Positions 37,667 through 50,200 of a stretch of 64,000 bases of DNA are shown here, in pieces. Under the pieces are notes generated by a model. The model was not told the DNA's origin, made no database searches, and saw nothing but the letters and a program-made list of their open reading frames with translations. The stretch is taken from the NCBI RefSeq assembly GCF_000143535.2, contig NC_037313.1, positions 193,501 to 257,500 on the forward strand, given 5' to 3'. This stretch comes from Botrytis cinerea B05.10 (Eukaryota > Ascomycota > Leotiomycetes > Helotiales > Sclerotiniaceae). A program made the translations under genes and the position numbers. Position 1 is the stretch's first letter. Each line of letters opens with the position of its first letter.

Positions 37667-40600
37667 ATGGTTTCTCGCCCACCCTCCTCAGCCGACCGGC
37701 AAGGCAGTTCAAGATCGGCGGGCGTGAATGGGAGTGCGAAGGCAGACAGGACGCCAGGGACACCGCGGAGAGAAAGAAAGGAAAAGGCTGTGCAGGATCC
37801 GGGACTCAAAGACTACGTACACACCCGAGATATGCAATAGAGGAAATACACCTACTTATAAATGTTTAGCGTCTAGGAGAATGTCTCGGGAAGGGAGCAT
37901 TTGGCTCGGTCTACAAGGCGTTCAATTGGGGCACGGGGGAAGCTGTGGCCGTGAAGCAAATAAAGCTGGGGGACCTCCCAAAGAGCGAATTGCGGATGAT
38001 TGAGGTAGACTTAAGCGTTGAGATGGTTTGGACTACGTACTAATACCATGTGCAGGCAGAAATAGACCTTCTCAAAAATTTGCATGTAGGTTTGCAGTTG
38101 GGTTGGGAAGGGCAAAGCCGTTTGAGCTGACATTTCTTAGCACGACAATATTGTCAAATATCTTGGTTTCGTTAAGTCTTCAGACTGCCTGAACATAATT
38201 CTGGAGTAAGACATCTTGTGTTTTGTTCCTTTGCCACATTGTGCTGACAATAGTCTTAAGGTATTGTGAAAATGGTTCCCTACACTCGATATGCAAAAGT
38301 TATGGGAAATTTCCTGAAAACCTGGTTGGCGTTTACATGGGACAAATACTTTTAGGACTCCAATATCTGCACGATCAGGGTGTTATTCATAGGGACATAA
38401 AGGGCGCGAACATTCTTACAACAAAAGATGGGAAGGTCAAGCTTGCGGATTTTGGTGTATCTACTAGCACTCTTGCTGGAGCAGATAAGGAGGCACAAGT
38501 TGTTGGAACCCCGTACTGGATGGCTCCTGAAATCATTCAACTTTCTGGTGCAACTCCCGCATCCGATATCTGGAGTTTGGGTTGCACGGTAATTGAGCTA
38601 CTTGAGGGTAAGCCTCCGTATCACAAATTGGCTCCTATGCCAGCCTTGTTTGCTATTGTCAATGATGATCACCCCCCTTTGCCCGAAGGAGTTTCGCCAG
38701 TGAGTCAACTTTAATATCTTTTTTCTTGGAGTCAAAACTAAGCATCTTCTAGGCGGCTCGAGACTTCCTCATTCAGTGTTTCCAAAAAGATCCAAATCTA
38801 AGGGTTTCTGCACGAAAATTGTTGAAACATGCTTGGATTGTGGGCTCACGCAGAACTGATGCTCCCATTGCGAAGCCTCCAACGAACTTCAATGAAGCGG
38901 TCGAAGAGGTAAAACAGTGGAATGAGGCTTTAAAATCTCCCACCAGTGCTGGAACATTTCGCACTTCTACGAGGTCGCAGCAGCTTGGTAGCCCCTTACC
39001 AGCCCGTCGAGATCCTCCTCTGAGAAACATTCATAATGAATCGCAAAGCAATAACATGATCACCCCTCCGAAGGGTCCCCTCTCTGTGGCGAAACCGAAA
39101 AGTTTGGCGAGTTCTTTCAGGTCTCCAGAAACTGCAGGTAAGCGAGTCCCACTAGGAAATTTCAAAAATTCCTTGTGGAAACTGACTGTTGAAGCGGACG
39201 ATAATTGGGATGATGACTTCGCTTCTTCTATATCTCCAAGTGCGCTTCAACTTCCACATCTAAAACCTCATGACAATTTCGGAGGCCTCCTTTCAGCTGA
39301 TCGTCTCAAATCTTTTGCATCATTCGAGTTCACCAATGATGAATCTGATAATTGGGATAATAACTTTGAGGGTGATCTTGTGACAATTAAGGGCCCTAAA
39401 ACCCATGTCGAGACGGATGGCCATGAATTGGAGACAATTCGACCCTACAAAATCAAAGCTCCCACTAATATGGATTTTGAAGAAGACCTTTCTCCTAGAA
39501 GTTATTCGAGAAAGCCATCTATCCCTTCTCGTCCGAGATCTCCCGTCAAGGCACGGGCTGAGGGAAAATTTGCCTTGCCTTCTAGACCGGCAATAATGTA
39601 TCGCGAGACTACTGTAGAAGACTATTCAGACCTATTCGTTGACAATGATAGTGTTTTTGACAAAAGATTGGATATAATCAAAGTCAGTATCCTCAATAAG
39701 CTGTCCCGCGCATTACTAATTCTGGGTGACTTTAGGACGATGCTCTTTCCCCGAAACTCTTTCACCCATCTGACCTGACAAGCGTTCCGCGTTCTGCTCA
39801 ATCTCCCACTACAAATGGAGGTAGCAGCTTACGAAGAAAAACCACTCCCAATTCTCATGATAATCCATCCATCCATCGTATAAACTCATCAGTTGAGATA
39901 CAAAAATATGCGGAGAATGAAGATGATGAAGATTTCTCAGACATATTTGATCCACATGGCGCTGTAGTTCCTAGGATTGAGACCGACAAAGGCTCAGGAG
40001 ACACACTAATGATTAACTCAAAATTTTCACATAACTCCTGGCTTGGCGACGAGGATGATGAAGATGATCCATTTGCCTCATTGGAGCAAGGCTTTGATGA
40101 AATGGATTTACAAGCCAACATTGCCAGAGATAAACATGCTCGATTATGCGCATCAGTGGAAGGATTAGTGAGTTCACTTAAAGCAACACAAGCTGAGAAT
40201 GTATTGTCTGAATTATCAGAACAATTGGTATGTTTATTTCTTATCATGATGCCTCTTTATGTTAATGTGTGAATCAGCTTGATGTTTTGTACGAGTCTGA
40301 AGATGCAAAGGGCCTGATCATCAGTGCTCACGGAATGCTTCCAATTTTAGAGATACTGGAACCGTGTACCTTGAAAAGCCGTCAAAGTATGATATTGAGA
40401 TTATTGAAGGTCGTCAACGCAATCATTTCGAACGACGTCGAAATTCAGGAAAACCTTTGCTTTGTTGGAGGAATTCCTATCATCACAAAATTTGCTGCTA
40501 GGCAATACTCGAATGAGATACGTCTTGAGGCTGCTGCCTTTGTGAGACAAATGTACCAAACTTCTACTTTGACACTTCAGATGTTTGTCAGTGCTGGTGG

Positions 40601-42524
40601 ATTGAACGTTCTCGTTGAATTTCTCGACGAAGACTATGATGATGCTAGGGATTTGGTTCTTATCGGTGTCAATGGTATTTGGAATGTGTTTGAGCTTCAG
40701 GTATGTCGGCATGTGTAATACTGAAGCTGATAAACTAACACCCTAACAGGGACCAACTCCAAAGAATGATTTCTGTCGCATCTTCTCCAGAAGCAAGATC
40801 TTATCCCCATTGGCGCTCGTCTTAGATCGTGTGTTAGATGAAGATGATGAACTTTCTGAACTTATTGAAGGTCGCATTGTCAATATATTCTATCTTTTCT
40901 CCCAAGCAGAAAACTACGTCAAGGAGGTCGTGGCTGATCATGTAGTACTCAAACGTAGGTTTTCTTTTAAGTTTACGGTACGAGTGTTCTAACAACAATT
41001 TAGGGGTTCTCAAAGATCTGAGACGCATGACACCAGCGCATCAAATCACTATGCTCAAGTTCATCAAAAATCTATCCATGTTATCAACAACTCTCGAATC
41101 TTTACATGCCGCAAACGCCATCGAACTTCTAATTGATCTACTAAGCTCAAGTATGAAGCGCACGCCTGACCACTTCCGCGAGATTTCTAATCAAGTTCTG
41201 AATACTATGTATAACTTATGTCGACTCAGTAAGGAGCGACAGGAGGATGCAGCCTTCAATGGTATAATACCATTACTTCAACGCATTATGAAGACGAAAC
41301 GCCCCCCGAAGGAATTTGCGCTCCCAATCTTATGTGATATGGCACATTCAGGGAAAGTTGGACGTAAATATCTTTGGCAAAATAAGGGATTACAGTTTTA
41401 TGTTTCATTATTAGAAGATCAGTATTGGCAGGTCACCGCTTTGGACGCTATATTCATTTGGTATGTTCGTACCTTGCAGGTAACAAATTTGGGTACTAAT
41501 CGTATTATACAGGCTCCAAGAAGAGACGGCCAGAGTTGAAAAGGCTCTACTAGAAGGTAATTTTACTGCAATGATAGTGCAGTGTTTTACTGTATCCAAA
41601 GCAAATGCCTTCGACTATAATTTACTGGAGCCTTTACAAAAGCTCCTACGATTAAGTTCGCCTATAGCCGGCTCTCTTACCCGAACCGATCTACTCACTG
41701 GTATCCTACAAAAACTTAATCACAAAAAGGCTGTTGTGCGATTGAACTTGCTACGCATTGTTCGAAGCATATGTGATGCCAGTGGTGATGAAGCAGAAAG
41801 CATCAGGCATCACCCGTTGTTTGAGGTGATACAGCACCTCGCTGAGAACGATAGCGCTGTGCTGGTCAGAAATATGGCAAGTGAGCTAGTCAAGTTCAAT
41901 TTGGACAAAGCCTCAGAAAGTGGAAGTGGTTCAAGGTCTCGATTGGGCCCTAGACGTGGAAGTTCTTTCACAGCACCTTCTCTTCAACATAGCGTATCGA
42001 CTCCTTTGACGCCTACCCAGGCTAGTCGTATGTCACAAACATCAGCATTCATTGATGGAAGTGTTACACCTTACAGACGTTCAGGTATTACATCGACGGC
42101 GTCTAGTAGTACCGAATCTGTGCATTATCGACCTAGAACTACAGAGGGCACAACATCCATTATACGAAAAGCGAGTGGTGACCTAACAAATGGGACACCG
42201 GTTAGCAAAAGCCGATTACCTCGAACGGCGCTCCTGCGTGCGTCACGCTCATCAATAGCGGCACCACAGCTTAGAGATGACCCATCACATATTAGAAGGG
42301 AAAATAGAGACAACAGGGAAAATAGGGAAAATAGGGACAACAGGGACAACAGGGACAACAGGGAAAATAGGGAAAATAGGGAGAATGGAGTTAGGCCACG
42401 AGAAAGAGACCGTGAACGAGAGCCGATAAGACCTACGTCCTCGAATGCGGTTAGTGGGTCAGATCATAAGCTGAATAGGAGGAGAACAACGAGACCGCCT
42501 AGTGGTGATATCAAGTGGTCATAA
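37667..42524 (+). CDS. sepH: SepH/Cdc7-type septation initiation network kinase
   Basis: Eleven exons join in phase: 37667-37816, 37870-38004, 38056-38085, 38141-38205, 38261-38699, 38753-39682, 39736-40227, 40278-40700, 40750-40954, 41004-41460, 41513-42524, giving 1,445 residues. After a 50-residue Ser/Arg-rich start comes a Ste20/MAPKKK-like kinase domain: glycine loop [10 protein letters not shown], Lys79 in [19 protein letters not shown] and GTPYWMAPE, all intact. Behind it lie a disordered linker with repeated DNWD(D/N)(D/N)F motifs, an armadillo/HEAT-like helical region (about residues 750-1230) and a basic tail with RENRDN repeats. This is the layout of Aspergillus SepH and fission yeast Cdc7, the GTPase-activated kinase at the spindle pole body that triggers the contractile ring and septum. 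Exons of 30 and 65 nt in the kinase domain make automatic models error-prone. Confidence 0.94.
42298..42387 (+). repeat. In-frame 9-bp repeats encoding REN/RDN in SepH
   Basis: About ten 9-bp units alternating AGGGAAAAT and AGGGACAAC encode Arg-Glu-Asn or Arg-Asp-Asn. They lie in the basic disordered tail of the kinase and are likely to vary in copy number. Confidence 0.85.
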
Positions 42525-44275
42525 TATCATTTTGATTACAAGGTCTGAAACCAAATGGTATGAGGGGTCCTTGGATTGGGAAGGCACTGACCTGGAAGGA
42601 TGGACGAATAGATTCATGAATGTATCAATGAATAAATACTCTTATGGATGGAATGGATAGGTAACGGAATTAATTGCATTTTCTTCGGAGTACATAAAGG
42701 ATCGTGTAGACCTTGAGGGGATCTGTTGGTTCATAGGTTTACTGTTTGTTAGGAACTAAACCTGTTTATTTGCATTTTTGCGAGGAGTTCATGGGTATAT
42801 CAGGGGAAATGGTGAATTCAGAGGTTGATATTGATATGATTGGTATTGATATATCTGTGGTTGGGAAGTCAGGTTATCTTTTTAGTAGGCTAGGACTGAG
42901 ATGAGTTAGACGAGGTGCATAGGGATGATTCCCGAGAAGAATAGGGATGTATGAATGAACACAAGGATGATTTCTTGTATGGATTGATCAGATTGGTTGA
43001 CATGATTGATCCGATTTGTGAGATTCGGTGATTGAATGTTCGTACATCGGCCACTCATACAAACCTGTCCCGCTAAAGACTTGACGTCCGACGTTCTGCC
43101 GGCGTTGGGCACGTGATGCTATATTCATCTCGGTCAAACGCAAGAACGTTAACGTAAGCAAACGGAAGCAGCGCCTCCACTTCGGTTCCTCCTCTCAGCT
43201 GAAGAATTCTAGGATCCTAGAATGATATGCATATTTCAGCTCAATCGCTAGCGTATCGCTGACATTGCTTACCTGAAGCCCCGTGGTTGCATTAAGCTTG
43301 ATTTCTGTGAGGTTTCGCCCTCAGTTTTTACAAGCCCAGCAGGATGGAAGCTTAAGCCCGTGAACCTTGTCGATTCTTCGACATCACCCTACCCGAGCTT
43401 TCGACGTTTCTATTGATAAGCTGGAGGTGACTGTTGTAGGCGAATGGAAAGAAGCATGACCCCATGCACGAAGATTTTTTTTGTGGTGGTTCTCTATGTA
43501 GCCATGCCACTTTCCCCATTTAGGTTAGTTGAGTGGTGGAGTTTCTGCATGCATGTCATAGACGGTCATCACAGGCTTTACTTCAAGATAGCCTGAAGAC
43601 AATTGCCTCAAATGACCCATACTTGTTGTGTATGGCGGGCAATCTTCAAGCCAATCAAAGCTGGCAACATGGCAATTACTTCCACAAGTACAACTTTTGA
43701 ACTCTTAGAACTAAACAGAGTGAAGGGATTTTAATCAATTAATCATGAAGCGGATTCTAGTTATATACTCTATCTGGCTTCATTCAGTGGATGGGAAGTT
43801 CCATAAGTTTGGAGCTACATACTCGTGGAGCGTTGTGAGTGTGTTTTTAAATTAGCTAAAATCGTGGCTAGTGCCTTGAAAACCACTTAATGGGAGGCTA
43901 GCTGCAACTGGCAGGTGATATACAGCAGGAGTATTCTTAGACGAGAAAGAAAATTAGAGAGCTGCTGGTCTTACTCGTTGAAGAAGCAAGTGCATCTACA
44001 GACTAGCGGTTTGAGGTTCAGATCAGGCTATAGTAGCTTGGCTGCAGGGCCATGACAGATGAGAGCTTAGGAAGCAGTGGACACGTTCTCAAAACTCATA
44101 TAAATATATGTTGCGAGATATTGAACGTGAGATAGGCTCTTTGAAACACGAGAATGATAGTATTCTGAAAGTTCTTATCGTTTCACTTACTTTCCTCGCG
44201 TTTTATAGTTGATAATTGTTGGTAGCAGGTTATATTTATCACTGAAACCACCATATTTGGGGTAAACAGGCGGTC
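42525..44275. other. Intergenic: sepH 3' flank and PKS promoter
   Basis: 1.75 kb without a supported gene. I specifically looked for coding sequence of KS, AT or DH domains upstream of the PKS start and found none. A TATA-like ATATAAATATATG lies at about 44098-44110, some 175 bp before the PKS ATG. An in-frame TGA lies about 33 nt upstream of that ATG. An acceptor-like AACAG ends seven bases before the ATG, so a short upstream exon cannot be fully excluded. Confidence 0.55.
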
Positions 44276-47200
44276 ATGAACGTAAATGACTTAATCCACC
44301 GGGTCACCTGGTCCCCCGCGTCTTTAAGTGAGGAACCGCTTAGATTTGAAAGAGTGGTCTTTCTAACTGGCGATGAGGAACCGGATGAAATCTTGTCCAC
44401 GTACCGCAAGCAGCTTAATGATGAGGGCTATGAAACTGAAGTTGTCAGAGATCCCATGGAAATAATCCCTCTCTTAACACTTGATACTATTGTTGTTCAC
44501 ATACCACATGCCGCGAAGGCTAAGGATGAAGTCTACGAAGCCGTAACGAAGTCATGTACCAGTCTAATTATAGCCGCAAAAGCCCTGTGCCAGCATCACC
44601 AGCTCGACAAGAGTAAGACGTACAAATTATTCTCACTTATCAAGAAAGACCTTGGCATTCGAGATTTAGGTTACGCTCCGCTATATGGTCTGGCGCGTGT
44701 AATCAAGATGGAAATACCAGAGCTCTTTGGCGGATTGTTCGAGGATGACAAAATTGGGTTTCCACTGCTCCCTATTAAATACGCACAGGGTTTTGATGTT
44801 GTCAGAGTCTGCAATGGTGTAGCGCAGACAGCTTCACTTCAACCTTTTCAGGATTTATCGAACGATAGGAAAATGCCACAATTAAATCCTCAAGGTACAT
44901 ACTTGATTACTGGCGGAACAGGGGGCTTGGGCCGGGAAGTTGCGATTTGGATGGCGATGCGAGGAGCCCGGAGCATCTTACTAGTATCACGCTGTGGTCT
45001 CCCATCCGCCCCAAACGGCGAACCAAGGGATGCCAATATCGACAGGCTTGTTTCACGAATCACTGAGCTCGAGGCGATCGGTGCTACAATTCACGTGTTA
45101 GCCATTGACCTTAGTAAGCCCGACGCAGATTCTACACTAAGGGAGGCTATTGATAACTTAAACATACCGCCAATAAAAGGAGTGGTTCACGCTGCAGGCA
45201 TCACATGCTTTGATACTTTGGAGCGTTGCACAACTTCTGATATCGCTAACGTATTAGCGCCGAAAGTAGTAGGAGGTTTGATTCTTGACAAAATATTCCC
45301 ACCTGGTACATTGGACTTCTTCACACTCGTATCTTCAATAGGGCAGCTCTCAGGATCTCCAGGTCAGTTGACATATGCCCCCGCGAACGCATTCTTGGAC
45401 GGTTTGGCGACACAGAGAAGACGCGAAGGCGATAACAGCGTATCAATTCAATGGACTTGCTGGCGTAATGTAGGCGTGGCGCCACAGAGTATGTCATCAA
45501 CGAGGACAGTCGACAGGGGGCTAAATATCAGAGGCATCACCGAAATATGCAGAGAAGAAGCATTTGAGGCTTGGGATCGCATTACGAGTTTGAAAACTGA
45601 CCACGCGGTGGTGGTACGTGCATTGGAGCTTGATGAGAACGAGCCGCTGCGACATCCCATCCTCAAGAATATCACACCACGCAAGAAAGAAAAGCGGAAG
45701 GTTATGCTTACAAGTTATAACAGCTATCCGGAGAATGCGGTGGCAGTGGTGGGAATGGCTTGCCGAACAGCGGCTGGAGACACGGCAGAAGATCTTTGGG
45801 AAGCAATACAGACAGGCAGGACCACGGAGCGCGAGATTGACTCGAAGCGATTTCCTGATGCAGTCATGAAGGATAAGATGTGGGGTAACTTTCTATCAGA
45901 TATCGATTCATTCGACCATCGATTTTTCAAGAAATCAAAGCGTGAAGCAATGGCTCTAGATCCGCATCAGCGGACAATACTTGAAACAACTTACCACGCA
46001 CTCGAATCAGCAACCTGTTTCGGTGGTGGGCAAAAGCAGGAAGCAGAGACTCACGAGAGAACTCAAAACAAAGATACAACAGGATGCTTCATCGGCATGA
46101 TTGCACCTGATTATTCTCTTAATTTGGCTTCCCACCCAGCTTCGCCATATACAGGCATTGGTATGCATCGCTCTTACGTAGCCGGACGGTTAAGTCATCA
46201 CTTTGGCTGGACAGGACCTTCACAAACCATTGATACGGCCTGTTCCTCATCAATGGTCGCCATTCACCAAGCTTGCCGCTCTATTCAGACGGGAGAGTGC
46301 ACACGCGCTGTTGCGGGTGGCGTTAATTTAATAACAAACCTTGTTTTGTACGATGCTTTACGTGTGGGCGGATTTCTTAGCAAGACAGCAGGTTGTAAAG
46401 CTTTTGATGTAGGGGCCGATGGTTACTGCCGTGGCGAGGCCGTGGGCGTCGTGGTCCTAAAATCGTTAAATAAGGCACTAAAAGATGGGGATCATATTCA
46501 AGGGGTGCTGTTAGCTACCGGTAACAATCAAAATATGAATCACACAAGTATCACCAACCCTGTTTTAGAGAGTCAAACAGCATTATACAGAGATGTACTG
46601 GCCCGAGCTGGAGTTAATCCGGAAGATATATCTTACGTGGAAGCTCATGGCACTGGCACGCGTGCTGGAGACCCTATTGAGATCAAGAGTATTCGGCAAG
46701 TCCTTGGTGGGAAGGATAGGCATTCTATCTTGCAGATTGGTTCTGTAAAATCAAATATTGGACATGCAGAGGGAGCCTCGGGAATAGTGTCGCTAATCAA
46801 GGTCTTGCTCATGATGAAGCACGGAAAAATTCCCATTCAAGCTCAATTCAGGACATTAAATACCAATATTCCGGCCCTGGAAACTGACAAGATGGCTATT
46901 TCAACGTCGTTACAGAAACAATGGAGTGACGATCTGCGGTTAGCATTGGTCAACAACTTCGGTGCTTCAGGTAGCAATGCTTCTGTTGTTGTCGCACCTC
47001 CACCACCTAGATCATCATCTTCGTCGACATTGTTAACAGACCGCGCAATTTCTACCGCTTCCATATCTGCTTTACCATTTTTTATTTCTGCCGCTTCCAG
47101 AGCGAGCTTATTGACTTACTGTAATAAGCTGAAGACTCAGATTGGGGAAGGCTCATTATCCTCTGAATCAACTCCTAACCTGGCTTTCAATCTAGCGACA

Positions 47201-50200
47201 AAACAGAACCGTCAGCTCCAGCATGTCTATTGCACTACTGCCACATCTCGTAAGGATTTCCTAAATCTTGCTATATTTAGGAGAGCAATCACTAAATTTC
47301 TCCAACAAAACAGTAACCGATCTACAAGCTCAACTTGGCGATTTTGAGGAACATACCATGACTTCCAAAAAGCCCAAACCTATCGTTCTGCTTTTCGGCG
47401 GACAGAACGGTAATACCGTACCGTCAGCCAAGCATTTCTATGATAGTTCTTTGCTATTCCAGACACATCTGCACAAGTGCGATGATGTGATACGATCACT
47501 CGGTTTGCCGAGTCTATTTCCAGTTGTTCTCCAAGGGATCCAGGGAGATAGCGATCTCGTTCTCCGCCATGCTGCTATGTTTTCCATTCAATATTCATGT
47601 GGTATGTCATGGATTGACTCAGGGGTAAAGCCACAAGTGATCTGTGGTCACTCGTTTGGAGAGTGGACGGCACTAACAATATCGGGGGCTATGACTTTGA
47701 AAGATGGTATGAGGCTTATTACTGGGTAAGTGGTTTTCCCTCCGTGTATGATGTGGCATAAAGTAGGTACTGAGCTATAATGCTAATTTTTTGTAGTCAG
47801 TACAGTCCAAGACCATAGGATGATCTTATCAATACAGTTACTCCAAAAGACTGACATCTTAGCAGGCCGCGCATCCATAATACAAAAGTCTTGGGGTAAC
47901 GACACGGGATCCATGATAGCTATAGAGGCCACTCTAACCTCAACAAACACAACGCCAAATAAGCATTTAGAAACTTTCTATGAAAAACATCCCGATATCA
48001 AGCTCGACATAGCATGTTACAACGGACCCAATCAGTACGTCGTCGCGGGGCGCACTATAAACATGGAGCTTCTCGAATTACACCTCCAGGACAAGATAGC
48101 TAGTGGAGAAAAGCTAAGCTTCAAGGTTTTGAAAGATGTCCATGCGTATCATTCTGCCATGGCTGATTCGATTGTTGGTGAATGTGCTAAGTTGTCGAGT
48201 GAGATATCGTTTCAGGTCAGTTTCGAGTTATATTTTTTTTAGAATGTGAAAGTATCATTTTCCTCTCATATCCTTCTGATTTTTCGGATCAGAGTGTCCA
48301 ATAGTTTGGATTACAGTGCACGAGTGAGAGGGCTTTGTTTTTTGAATCTGTCTGGGAGATCTGAATGTTTTGGAGAGTTCCAATCCGCCGAAGCATTTTC
48401 GAAGATTGGCGATTCTTCAAATATTGAAGTCTTCCACATATGGTTAGCTAATTCAAATTTCTCGACACGCTACACCTCTTATATTTCATTTCATTTTATT
48501 TCAATCGCTTTTCTCTACCTCAGTAGCCACTGACTCCCCTTTCAAAATAGAAACCAACTCTTCCCTTCGAATCATGTCACCAATCTCTATGGACCGGTCC
48601 TGGCTCCAATATCATCGCCCGCCACACCCGCAGTCCTGTGTACTTTGGGCGAACTATCTCGCGCGTCGCTAGTCGCCTAGGTCCTTGTATATTTCTAGAA
48701 GCAGGTTTCGGCAGCCCCATCATCAACATGACTCGTAATGCTCTTTCTCAAGCCCATCCTCTGGCAGAACATAGCTATGTGGCCATTAATGGAAAAGATC
48801 TCGTGAGATCTCTCGCGGATGCGACAGTCACATTGTGGAAAAATGGGCAGCCACATGTTCAATTCTGGCCATTTCATCGAAGCCAGCGAATGAGCTATGA
48901 ATCTATCGCAATACCACCATATCAATTTGAGAAGGACAGACACTGGTTAGATTATATTGATCCATCAGCGGACAAGAAGAGCAAGCCAGATGAGCATTCA
49001 ACAAACTTGACTGGGGAATGTCCACATTGTTTGAAGAATATCAACGATTTCCCTTACATAGTGCAGGATAAGTCACAAATTCAGCCTGTGGATAGATTCG
49101 TTTTTAAGGTTGATACGCGTAGTAAGCGCTACCAGGAACTTGTTGGGGGTCATTCTGTGACTGGGTCTTCAATATGTCCGGCATCAATGTATTTGGAGCT
49201 ATCTTCACACGCGGTCGTCTTGGTTTACCGTCCGCAGGTAATGGCTGCTAACTCAGAGATTACCATTGATTCTTTGGAGATTAGGGCAGCGTTAGGATTG
49301 GACACGCAGCGTCTGGTCAAGGTGATCCTAACGAAGAAGGCAGAGAAGTCATGGAATTTTGAACTTTCCTCCACTAAAAATAATGAGAAGCCAATTTCGC
49401 ATGCCACAGGTAATATTTCTCTGCACGAAAGGAACGGTCGTATCATCGATGAACAGGCTGAGAAAAATATGTGGAGACACATCACAAGTCTATTAGACGA
49501 AGACACCGACGATATAGAAGCCGTACGAGGTGCAATGGTGTACAAGATATTTGGGAAGATGGTAAAGTATTCATCAATATATCGGGGATTACGTCATTTG
49601 GCTGGCCGAGATTCTGAAGGCGCAGGTGAAGTTAGTATGCCGAAGGAAGATCTAGACACGATGGCCAGGACGCCGAATGATACTATATCTGATCCTTTGA
49701 TATTGGACAATTTCATCCAAGTGCCGGGGGCGTTCATGAACTCTATATGCGAAGATGAGGATGAAGTTGATAGTGGCGCTTCATTTGTCTGTACGGGCAT
49801 TGAAACTGTAAGGCCTTTGAATTCAATCCAAGGTGAAGGGAAATACAGAGTGTACACAAAAATTGTCAGGGATAACAATAAAGAGACGGTATTAGATCTG
49901 TTCGCGTTCGATAAACAGAGCCGGAAGATTGTGTTTTCTGCCCAAGGAATCAAGTTTTCGAGATTACCACGCAATAAGCTTGCTAAGATGTTGGCGCGAG
50001 CTAATCCGGGGATTAATTCCAAGGAGGAATCACCTGGTTTCTCAAAAGCTGCTGCCTCAACACCGGCTCCCAAAAGCTCATCTCAAACAATCATTAACGG
50101 CCCTACAAAGAAGTACAAAAAAGACCGTACAGATGTGGTCGATATTCTGAGTGGTGTTCAAAAAATCCTCAGCATTTCACTAGAAGTTCCAGTTCGGATG

